DNA of 12,008 nucleotides from the NCBI GenBank assembly GCA_963580005.1, contig CAUZJR010000124.1, positions 1-12,008 on the forward strand. Direction: 5' to 3'. Position 1 is the stretch's first letter. Every line of letters starts with the position of its first letter. A program made the translations under genes and the position numbers. Below the pieces are notes generated by a model. That model did not search any database and had not been told where the DNA came from. It worked only from the letters and a program-made list of their open reading frames with translations. This DNA is from UBA8437 sp963580005. Its GTDB lineage: Bacteria > Planctomycetota > Planctomycetia > Planctomycetales > Planctomycetaceae. Below are positions 1-6,484 of this stretch, one piece after another.

Positions 1-1376
1 GCGTCGACCAGCATCGCGGCGGTCTGGGACATACGGGGAGCGTGCGAGAGAACTCCACCGGAGCCGACCAGCAGGTCGAGTGTCATGTTGTTGACAATCG
101 TCTGGCCACTGGACTGTTGGCTGAAGGTATCGCCAACGGTTCGTTGTTGCTGGACTCCCTTGAGGGTCGTGGCGAAGTCCTTGTGCTGTTCGTAAGCCAG
201 TCGCAACGCCTCGCGGGCCACCGCCTGCTCAAACAGCAGAGATTCGAGCGTCTGGGGGATGGTGGTGGGTCGGATCATCTTGTTCTTGACCCGGTTGCGC
301 AGTTCCCGCTCGTCCATGTCCAGCGGCACCCATCGCAGGATGTTCGGCAAAGACGCCTCGGCGCAGACGTTGGAGATCGAATAGCTCATGCCGAGGTTGG
401 CGCTGACGGTGCGGTTGAAGGTGCCGTCGAAGACGCTGAACACGTCGGTGGTGGCTCCGCCGATGTCGACCCCCACGGCGTTGACGCCACGCTGCTCGGC
501 GATCTGTTGCAGGATATTTCCGACGGCACCGGGAGTGGGCATGATCGGCGCGTCGGTCCAGGAGATCAGCTTGTCGTAGCCGGGTGCGTGGGCCATGACG
601 TGTTCCAGGAACAGGTCGTGGATCGCATCGCGGGCCGGAGACAGGTTTTCGCGTTCCATCGTCGGCCGCAGGTTCTCCACCAGTGACAGCTCGACGCTGT
701 CATCGAAGGTGCCTGTGATCGCGTCGCGGGCATCGACGTTGCCGGCGAAGATGACCGGCATGCGGTACTCGCTGCCGAAGCGAGGCTGGGGCTTGGCCGG
801 TGCGACCATCTCGGCGATCTGCACCACGTGCTGAGTGGTCCCACCGTCGGTGCCTCCGGAGATCAGGATCATGTCGGGCCGCAACTCGCGGATCCGCTGG
901 ATCTGTTCGTGGGGCAGCCGCTTGTCGTTGGTGGCGATGGTGTCCATCACGATCGCCCCGGCCCCCAGAGCAGCCCGCTTGGCACTGGCGGCGGTCATCT
1001 CGCGGACCACTCCGGCGACCATCATCTGCAGCCCGCCCCCGGCGCTGGAGGTCGAAATGTAGATGTCGCAGCCCTGGCCGTCGCTGGCCGGGCGGATCAC
1101 CTGCCCGTCATCGCCGATCAATGTTCGCCCGGCGAGTTCTCCGACCTCGGTGACCGAGTTGACCACTCCCATGGTGACGTCGGCCGCGGGTTCTTCGACC
1201 GTCGTGGGCGCCTCGCCTCGAAACGTCTGGCGAAACTCGCCGTCGACCTTCTCGATCAGGATCGCTTTGGTCGTGGTGCTGCCACAGTCGGTGGCGAGGA
1301 TCACGTTGATCGACGACGGGTCGAGCGTGGTCGCCGAGGTGGCGGGAACTGGGGTGGTCGATTCCGGCGTGGTCAT
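1..1376 (-). CDS. GlmL/MutL-family ASKHA protein (putative B12-mutase-associated), 3' end outside window
   Basis: This is the first 458 codons of a protein whose C-terminus lies beyond the left edge. It has the ASKHA (actin/sugar kinase/Hsp70) nucleotide-binding layout: a phosphate-1 loop DCGSTTTKA at residues 30-38, a phosphate-2 loop VGVDIGGATTDVFSV at about 301-315, and an adenosine-type motif LVGSGGV at about 436-442. This combination and the glycine-rich ISTSSAGGG (107-115) match the GlmL/MutL family, named for the gene between glmS and glmE in clostridial glutamate mutase operons; it is unrelated to the mismatch-repair MutL. Family members are thought to reactivate or chaperone adenosylcobalamin-dependent mutases, but their biochemistry is poorly established. 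The ATG at 1376 is chosen because the reading frame aligns well from about residue 24 and AAGG lies about 9 bases upstream. It starts 12 bases after the preceding stop, suggesting translational coupling. No mutase subunit is visible in the window. Family call is fairly sure; the function is inferred. Confidence 0.85.
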   Translation of the reverse strand, partial: MTTPESTTPVPATSATTLDPSSINVILATDCGSTTTKAILIEKVDGEFRQTFRGEAPTTVEEPAADVTMGVVNSVTEVGELAGRTLIGDDGQVIRPASDGQGCDIYISTSSAGGGLQMMVAGVVREMTAASAKRAALGAGAIVMDTIATNDKRLPHEQIQRIRELRPDMILISGGTDGGTTQHVVQIAEMVAPAKPQPRFGSEYRMPVIFAGNVDARDAITGTFDDSVELSLVENLRPTMERENLSPARDAIHDLFLEHVMAHAPGYDKLISWTDAPIMPTPGAVGNILQQIAEQRGVNAVGVDIGGATTDVFSVFDGTFNRTVSANLGMSYSISNVCAEASLPNILRWVPLDMDERELRNRVKNKMIRPTTIPQTLESLLFEQAVAREALRLAYEQHKDFATTLKGVQQQRTVGDTFSQQSSGQTIVNNMTLDLLVGSGGVLSHAPRMSQTAAMLVD

Positions 1377-1388
1377 CCGTGTCTGCCT

Positions 1389-1766
1389 TCAGTCGGTCTC
1401 CGAACCGACCTCATTCTCCGTTGAGTTGATGGCCGGTGTCTGGCCCTGGCCGTCGAGTTCCGCCTCACTGCGGGCCTCGATGGCTTCGCAGATGTAGGGG
1501 ATGGCGCCTCGGAGTTCGAGGAACTCGGCGAATTGGTGGTAGCCCTTTGAGTTGGCAAACACGGAGACGAAGGGTGTGAAGAAGTGCATGGCCTGGGCGC
1601 CGATGAAGTTCAGCGGGCGGCTCATTTCCAGTGCCATCAATGTCGGGGTGGCCAGTCCGCGGCGGACGACCTCGCCGGCGACGCGGTCGATGGCCTGTTT
1701 CTGGGCCTCGGTCGGCTCGGCCGGACCGGGCGGATCGACGGCGAAAGCGTGCTTGAGCCACTGCAC
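1389..1766 (-). CDS. small conserved-looking protein with RPLNFIGAQ motif, 125 aa
   Basis: I do not recognise a characterised family with certainty. The protein begins MQWLKHAFAVDPPGPAEPTE, then has a mostly helical core with two notable blocks: LMALEMSRPLNFIGAQAMHFF (residues about 43-63) and a downstream stretch FLELRGAIPYICEAIEA (about 81-97). The last 25 residues are polar and probably disordered. There is no signal peptide; the hydrophobic block is amphipathic and short, so a peripheral membrane or protein-binding role is possible. The frame is open upstream to an ATG at 1895, but the extra 43 residues are low-complexity and Arg/Pro-rich. The GTG at 1766 has a strong ribosome binding site (AGGGAGG) 9 bases upstream, so I use it. 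The gene ends 12 bases before the GlmL-type gene. From memory similar small proteins occur in planctomycetes and other bacteria, sometimes near GlmL-like genes; this is recollection, not a search result. Confidence 0.75.
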   Translation of the reverse strand: MQWLKHAFAVDPPGPAEPTEAQKQAIDRVAGEVVRRGLATPTLMALEMSRPLNFIGAQAMHFFTPFVSVFANSKGYHQFAEFLELRGAIPYICEAIEARSEAELDGQGQTPAINSTENEVGSETD

Positions 1767-1775
1767 GGGACGGGG

Positions 1776-1782
1776 CCTCCCT
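1776..1782 (-). promoter_or_regulatory. ribosome binding site that fixes the GTG start at 1766
   Basis: Minus-strand AGGGAGG ends 9 bases before the GTG at 1766, an ideal Shine-Dalgarno placement and the strongest in the window. It decides in favour of the 125-residue form of the small protein over the longer ATG form. Confidence 0.6.
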
Positions 1783-1922
1783 GGACTCCCCACGTCCGAC
1801 GCCCTGTTCGAGGCGTTTGCTGGATTCTGGACCGCGACACGATACCGCGCGACCGGCGGAATTGACAGCCCGCGTGAGCCCCGGCGGGAAGACAAGGCCG
1901 GAACGCGTGTCGAGCGAAGTGG

Positions 1923-2696
1923 TCAACCCAGCCCGAAGATCCGCAGCGCGTTTTCGGTGGTCGCCTCGGCGAGTTCTTCGAGACTGATGCCCTTCGCCTC
2001 GGCCAGGCACTCTGCCGTGTATCTCACCCACGCCGGCTCGTTTCTCTTGCCACGAAACGGCAGCGGGGCCAGGTAGGGGGCATCGGTTTCGACCAGCAGT
2101 CTCTCCAGCGGCACCTCGGCGGCCGCGGCTCTGAGTGCGTCATTCTTCTTGAAGGTGAGCATCCCGGCCAGTGAGATGTGCATGCCGAGTTCGACGCAGC
2201 GCGTGGCGGTCCTGGCGTCGCCGGCAAATGAGTGCATGATGCCGTTGAGCGGTCCGTGGCCGGCTTCACGTTCGAGTTCGGCCACCACGTCGGCTTCCGC
2301 CTCGCGGCAGTGCACCACGAACGGCAGTTCGTGCTCGCGAGCCAACTGCATGTGGCGGCGGAACATCTCGGCCTGGTCTTCGATCGGCGAGTAGTCCCAG
2401 TAGCGGTCGAGTCCGGTTTCTCCGACTGCGACCACCTGCGGGTCGGTGACCAGCTCGAGAATCGTCTCCCAGTCGGCCTGGCTCGACTCGGCGACGTAGT
2501 TGGGCTGGATGCCGACGACGGCGTGGACCGAGGGGAAGCGGTGAGCCAGTTCTACCGCGGCGCGGCTGGTGTCGGCGGTGATGCCGATCGTGGCCAGTCC
2601 GACGAGCCCCTCGTCGAGCGTTCGGGCCACGACATCTTCGACGTCGCCGACGAAGGCTTCTTCGTCGAGATGGCAGTGGGTGTCGAAGAGCCGCAT
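1923..2696 (-). CDS. TatD-family metal-dependent hydrolase (DNase-like), 257 aa
   Basis: A TatD-family TIM-barrel hydrolase; characterised members are divalent-metal-dependent deoxyribonucleases (E. coli TatD, YcfH/YjjV type) in the cytoplasm. All expected metal ligands are present: the HxH pair H7 and H9 in DTHCHLD, E93 in VGETGLD, H129 in VVHCRE, H155 in MHSFAGD and D205 in LVETDAPYLAP. Length is typical of the family (about 260). The ATG at 2696 puts DTHCHLD at residue 5, as usual; the open frame upstream overlaps the previous gene and adds only basic filler. One departure: the family's common GxHPH segment reads GIQPNYV (62-68), so two histidines are replaced by Q64 and N66. The start lies 10 bases after the preceding stop with no clear ribosome binding site, consistent with coupled translation. 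In many genomes tatD sits beside tRNA synthetase or ksgA genes; here it follows complex I. Substrate is not known. Confidence 0.92.
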   Translation of the reverse strand: MRLFDTHCHLDEEAFVGDVEDVVARTLDEGLVGLATIGITADTSRAAVELAHRFPSVHAVVGIQPNYVAESSQADWETILELVTDPQVVAVGETGLDRYWDYSPIEDQAEMFRRHMQLAREHELPFVVHCREAEADVVAELEREAGHGPLNGIMHSFAGDARTATRCVELGMHISLAGMLTFKKNDALRAAAAEVPLERLLVETDAPYLAPLPFRGKRNEPAWVRYTAECLAEAKGISLEELAEATTENALRIFGLG

Positions 2697-2706
2697 GGCA
2701 ACGGTC

Positions 2707-3144
2707 TCAGTCGGCCGCCAGCGTTTGGAGCTCGTCGAGCGTCCGCTGTTCCTCGGCCGCCGCATCGGCGATCAGCCCGCCGGCGTCCTCATCGTCGCGG
2801 CAGGCCGCGGCGGACTTCTTGAGCGTCTCGAGGATCGACTGCTGGTTGGCGATCAGGCGGGGATAGAGGTTATCGAGCGAGACGAAGTGCAGGTCGGTGT
2901 AGCGGGTCGGGAAGCGACCCAGTTCGATCGTGGCGTCCCGATCGCCGAGCAGCTCGACCAACCGGGCGATCTGCAGCTGCTGCCGTCGCCGGAACAGGTC
3001 CAGCGCGACCAACTCGGTGCCGTCATCGTCGGAGGCGGTCCACGGTCCGCATTCCCCGGTGTACTGCACCAGGCTGCTGCTCAGAGCGGCCAGGGCACTG
3101 TTGAGTGCCGAGTTGAGTGCGGAGTTGGTATGCGAGTCGGACAT
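2707..3144 (-). CDS. hypothetical helical protein, 145 aa
   Basis: I do not recognise this protein. It starts MSDSHT, followed by a threefold NSAL repeat (residues 7-18). Residues 45-75 (LDLFRRRQQLQIARLVELLG region) and 92-115 look like amphipathic helices, separated by a loop with RFPTRYTDLHFVSLDNLYPR (about 79-98). The C-terminal 30 residues are acidic and Ala-rich and probably also helical. There is no signal peptide or membrane segment, so it is probably cytoplasmic. A small helical bundle is a reasonable guess, but no metal-ligand pattern is clear enough to name a ferritin-like or DinB-like fold. The ATG at 3144 is preferred to one at 3207, because the latter would run into nuoN and adds Pro/Thr-rich filler. 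It lies 19 bases after the nuoN stop and 10 bases before the tatD start, so it is probably part of the same transcript. Confidence 0.7.
   Translation of the reverse strand: MSDSHTNSALNSALNSALAALSSSLVQYTGECGPWTASDDDGTELVALDLFRRRQQLQIARLVELLGDRDATIELGRFPTRYTDLHFVSLDNLYPRLIANQQSILETLKKSAAACRDDEDAGGLIADAAAEEQRTLDELQTLAAD
3091..3126 (-). repeat. 12-bp tandem repeat (3 copies) inside the hypothetical gene
   Basis: Three diverged 12-base copies encode NSAL NSAL NSAL at residues 7-18 of the 145-residue protein. Being a multiple of three, copy-number change would preserve the frame. Confidence 0.7.
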
Positions 3145-3163
3145 GTGCGAAGGCGGTGTGGAG

Positions 3164-4807
3164 TCAGTCTTTGTGGGGGGTCTTATCGATGATGGTGTCG
3201 GTGGCACTGATCGTATCGCGGGCCACTCGTTCGGCCGCCTCGCTGAGCTTGCCGATCAATGGCGACATGCCCAGCAGCAGGATCGGCACGGTCAACAGCA
3301 GTGCGAAGGCTCGTTCGGTGGTCTCGATCCGGGCCACTCGAGCGTTTTCGGGTCGTTCGTGGATGAACATCGCCACCGGGATTCTCAGGTAGTAGAACAG
3401 GCTGAAGACGGTATTCAGCAGAGCGAATCCGACCAGGGCGCCCATCGACCAGTGCAAGCTGGCGGCTTCCCAGACCGGCGCCAGCACGAAGAACTTGGCG
3501 ACGAAGCCTCCCAGCGGGGGCAGTCCGACGAGGCTGAAGAGGCAGATGGCCATCATCACACACAGCCACGGGCACTGGCGGCCCAGCCCGCGGTAGTCGG
3601 CGATCTGTTCGCTGTAGATCTGGTTGCGGATCAGCGCGACGATCGTGAAGGCGCCGAAGTTCATGAACAGGTAGACGGCCAGGTAGAACAGCACACCCTC
3701 GATGCAGTCGGCGGCCAGGGCGGGCCGGTCGTTTGCCAGGGCCACCAGCATCGCGGCGACTCCGGTCAGCATGTAGCCGGCGTGCGCGATGGTCGAGTAG
3801 GCCAGCATCCGCTTGACGTTGGTCTGGAAGTAGGCGGCGAGGTTTCCGAAGGTCGAGGAGACGACCGCGATCGTGCCCAGGCCGATCGCCATCGGCACGG
3901 CCAGTTCTCCGAACCCGGTCAACTGGTGAACGACCCGGATCAGCAGTGCAAAGGCGGCTCCCTTGGAGGCGACCGAGAGGAACCCGGCGACCTCGGCCGG
4001 GGCACCCTCGAAGGCGTCGGGGCACCAGAAGTGGAAGGGGACCAGCGAGAGTTTGAAGGCGAGTCCGACCAGGATCATCATCACGCCCAGCACGATGGTG
4101 CGGACTTCTGCGCTGGCCATCTGGGTGCCGGCGGCTTCGGGCGAGAGCAGTTTGCCGAGCTGGTCGGCGATCAGGTTGATGTCGGCGGTGCCCAGCATCC
4201 CGGCGACCAGGCTGGTGCCATACAGCATCACCCCGGCGGCTCCGGCTCCGTAGACCACGTACTTCAAGGCGGCTTCGCTGCTGACTCGTTTGCCCTTGAG
4301 GAACCCGACCATCACGTAGCTGGGCACGCTGGCCATCTCGACGGCCATGAACAGCATCAGCAGGTGATTGGCCGAGGCCATCAGCATCATGCCGATCGTG
4401 GCTCCGACCAGCAGAGTGTAGAAGTCGGGTCCGTCCTCGTTGTCGGGGATCCCGCTGAGCACCGTCAGCGCGATCACCAGCACCAGGAAGACGAGCAGGA
4501 AGAGCCTGAAGAAGACGGTCAGGCCGTCGTTGACCAGCAACCCGCTGAAGATCTGGGCATTCTGACCTGTCAGGTAGGCATCCGAACCGCTGGCATAGAC
4601 GACTCCGAATGCGATCCCGAATGCGATCAGCGTGCCGGCCATCGCGATCCAGTGCCCCGGCATCTTGCGGTCCAGGCCCAGCAATCGGCCCAGCAGCAAG
4701 GCCACGACCGTGCCACACAGCACCAGTTCGGGCAGGAACGCCATCACGTCCTTGCCGACTTGTGCGGGCAGGCTGGAGATCAGGTCGTTGATGGTTGCCA
4801 GTTGCAT
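3164..4807 (-). CDS. nuoN: NADH-quinone oxidoreductase subunit N
   Basis: The antiporter-like subunit of complex I closest to the small-subunit block, one of three membrane pumps that move protons as electrons pass from NADH to quinone. The 547-residue protein is a string of about 14 hydrophobic helices. Residues matching the known proton-path positions of E. coli NuoN are visible: E157 in LFMAVEMASVPSY, K252 in LVGLAFKLSLVPFHFW, K282 in FLSVASKGAAF and K438 in GGFVAKFF. It is longer than the E. coli protein (about 485), with extra residues in the segment at about 205-238 before the K252 helix and a charged 25-residue C-terminal tail. The ATG at 4807 is the only convincing start; the frame is open further upstream but overlaps the end of nuoM. 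The 67-base spacer after nuoM has no good ribosome binding site and is A/C-rich just before the ATG (CACACAACCGAAACC). Confidence 0.96.
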   Translation of the reverse strand: MQLATINDLISSLPAQVGKDVMAFLPELVLCGTVVALLLGRLLGLDRKMPGHWIAMAGTLIAFGIAFGVVYASGSDAYLTGQNAQIFSGLLVNDGLTVFFRLFLLVFLVLVIALTVLSGIPDNEDGPDFYTLLVGATIGMMLMASANHLLMLFMAVEMASVPSYVMVGFLKGKRVSSEAALKYVVYGAGAAGVMLYGTSLVAGMLGTADINLIADQLGKLLSPEAAGTQMASAEVRTIVLGVMMILVGLAFKLSLVPFHFWCPDAFEGAPAEVAGFLSVASKGAAFALLIRVVHQLTGFGELAVPMAIGLGTIAVVSSTFGNLAAYFQTNVKRMLAYSTIAHAGYMLTGVAAMLVALANDRPALAADCIEGVLFYLAVYLFMNFGAFTIVALIRNQIYSEQIADYRGLGRQCPWLCVMMAICLFSLVGLPPLGGFVAKFFVLAPVWEAASLHWSMGALVGFALLNTVFSLFYYLRIPVAMFIHERPENARVARIETTERAFALLLTVPILLLGMSPLIGKLSEAAERVARDTISATDTIIDKTPHKD

Positions 4808-4874
4808 GGTTTCGGTTGTGTGCAGAGAGGTGATGCGTGCGGTGGGAAAGTCGAGTTGTGTTTTGTCGGGCGGA

Positions 4875-6434
4875 TCAGAAGCCGCCGGCGATCCGGCCGG
4901 CCATGCCATCGGTCAGTTTTTCGATCGAGGGCACCATGTACTGGAAGACGAGGTTGGGGAACACGCCCAGGATGATGGCGAAGACCAGCAGTACGCTCGC
5001 CACGATCTTCTCGCGGCCCAGCATCGGAATCAGGGCTTCCTCGTGAGGCCCCTTGTACTCGGCCCCGAGGAAGACTCGCTGGAGTGTCCAGAGGATGTAG
5101 CCGGCGGTGAGGATGACGCCCGAGGCGGCGATGATCGCGAGGGCCTTGTTGAATTGCCAGGCACTGAGCACGACGAAGACCTCGCCGATGAAGCCGCACA
5201 GCCCGGGCAGCCCCAGCCCGGCGAAGAAGATGCCTGCCGCGAGCCCGGTGTACAGCGGCATCTTTCCGGCCAGTCCACCGAACTCGTTGATGTTGCGGTG
5301 ATGCACCCGGTCATAGACCACTCCGACCATGAAGAACATGCCGGCCGAGGAGACACCGTGTCCGAGCATCTGGAACATCGCGCCGTTGATGCCCATTTGC
5401 CAGTAGTCGGAACCAGTGCCATCGACCGAGACGACTCCGACGACTCCGATCCCGAGCACGACATAGCCCATGTGGCTGACCGAGCTGTAGGCGACCAGTC
5501 GCTTGAAGTCGGTCTGGGCCATCGCGGCAAACGCGCCGTAGATGATACTGATGACCCCGATGGCAACCAGCACTATGCTTCCGGAGTAGACGGCTTCGGG
5601 GCACAGCGGAAACGCGATCCGCAGGATGCCATAGCCACCCATCTTCAGCAGCACTCCGGCCAGGATCATGCTGATCGGCGTGGGCGCTTCGACGTGTGCA
5701 TCGGGCAGCCAGGTGTGCAGCGGGACGCTGGGGATCTTGATGGCGAAGCCGATGAACAGCAGCCAGAAGGCCCAGGGTTGCAGGTCCGGACCCAGCAGCC
5801 CGTTGCCCTGGGCCGCATCGGCCAGCAGCACCAGGTCAAAGATGTGTTCCCCGTCGGCTCCATAGCTGCTGCTGAAGTAGATCATCAGCAGGGCCACGAG
5901 CATCAGTACGCTGCCAAAGAGCGTAAACAGGAAGAACTTGATCGCGGCGTATTCCTTGCGGGGTCCGCCCCAGATGCCGATCAGGAAGTACATCGGCAGC
6001 AGCATGACTTCCCAGAAGACGTAGAACAGGAAGAAGTCGGTCGCCATGAAGACACCGAGCATTCCGGTTTCCAGCAGCAGGAACAGGATCAGGTAGCCCT
6101 TGATCTGCTTGGTGATGCTCCACGAGGCGACCATGGCCCACAGCGAGATGAAGCTGGTCAGGATCACCAGCGGCAGGCTGATGCCATCCAGTCCCAGCTG
6201 GTAGTAGATATTCCAGTTGGGGATCCAGTCGGCCTTGACCACGTACTGCATGTTGGCATTGCTGATGTCGTAGCCGGGCAACAGCGCGATGGTCAGCAGG
6301 AACGTGACCGCGGTCACGGCCAGCGCCGTGTACCTCAGAGAGTCCTCATTGTCCTTTGGCATCAGCACCAGAGCGATCGCACCGAGTGTGGGTGCGAAGA
6401 TGATCAGCGACGGCAGCAGTGTCTGGTAATCCAT
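4875..6434 (-). CDS. nuoM: NADH-quinone oxidoreductase subunit M
   Basis: The middle antiporter-like pump of the complex I membrane arm. The 519-residue protein is close to the usual length (about 510) and consists of about 14 transmembrane helices. The essential charged residues have clear counterparts: E142 in FYVFWEVMLLPMYFLIGIWGG, K233 in FAIKIPSVPLHTWLPDAH, K264 in LAGVLLKMGGYG, and E418 in GLCGFIGEVF, matching E144, K234, K265 and E407 of E. coli NuoM. The TWLPDAHVEAPT signature at 241-252 is diagnostic for the family (shared with Mrp antiporter subunits), and the nuoL-nuoM-nuoN setting excludes an Mrp assignment. The ATG at 6434 has AGGAAG 10 bases upstream. It lies 50 bases after the nuoL stop. 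Confidence 0.97.
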   Translation of the reverse strand: MDYQTLLPSLIIFAPTLGAIALVLMPKDNEDSLRYTALAVTAVTFLLTIALLPGYDISNANMQYVVKADWIPNWNIYYQLGLDGISLPLVILTSFISLWAMVASWSITKQIKGYLILFLLLETGMLGVFMATDFFLFYVFWEVMLLPMYFLIGIWGGPRKEYAAIKFFLFTLFGSVLMLVALLMIYFSSSYGADGEHIFDLVLLADAAQGNGLLGPDLQPWAFWLLFIGFAIKIPSVPLHTWLPDAHVEAPTPISMILAGVLLKMGGYGILRIAFPLCPEAVYSGSIVLVAIGVISIIYGAFAAMAQTDFKRLVAYSSVSHMGYVVLGIGVVGVVSVDGTGSDYWQMGINGAMFQMLGHGVSSAGMFFMVGVVYDRVHHRNINEFGGLAGKMPLYTGLAAGIFFAGLGLPGLCGFIGEVFVVLSAWQFNKALAIIAASGVILTAGYILWTLQRVFLGAEYKGPHEEALIPMLGREKIVASVLLVFAIILGVFPNLVFQYMVPSIEKLTDGMAGRIAGGF

Positions 6435-6484
6435 GGTGTGTCAGCTTCCTGGTCGGGGGTTGCCCGTTTCGGAGAGGCCGTTGG

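Noticed and set aside
42..1497. Plus-strand open frames over the GlmL-type gene
   Set aside because: They are antisense shadows; the minus-strand frame has ASKHA motifs in the correct order throughout.
1869..1888. Hairpin CCCGC/GCGGG after tatD as a terminator
   Set aside because: The stem is only 5 bp with a 10-base loop and no U-run follows on the coding strand.
1767..1895. N-terminal extension of the RPLNFIGAQ protein to an ATG at 1895
   Set aside because: The extra 43 residues are low-complexity and basic, and the strong Shine-Dalgarno points to the GTG at 1766.
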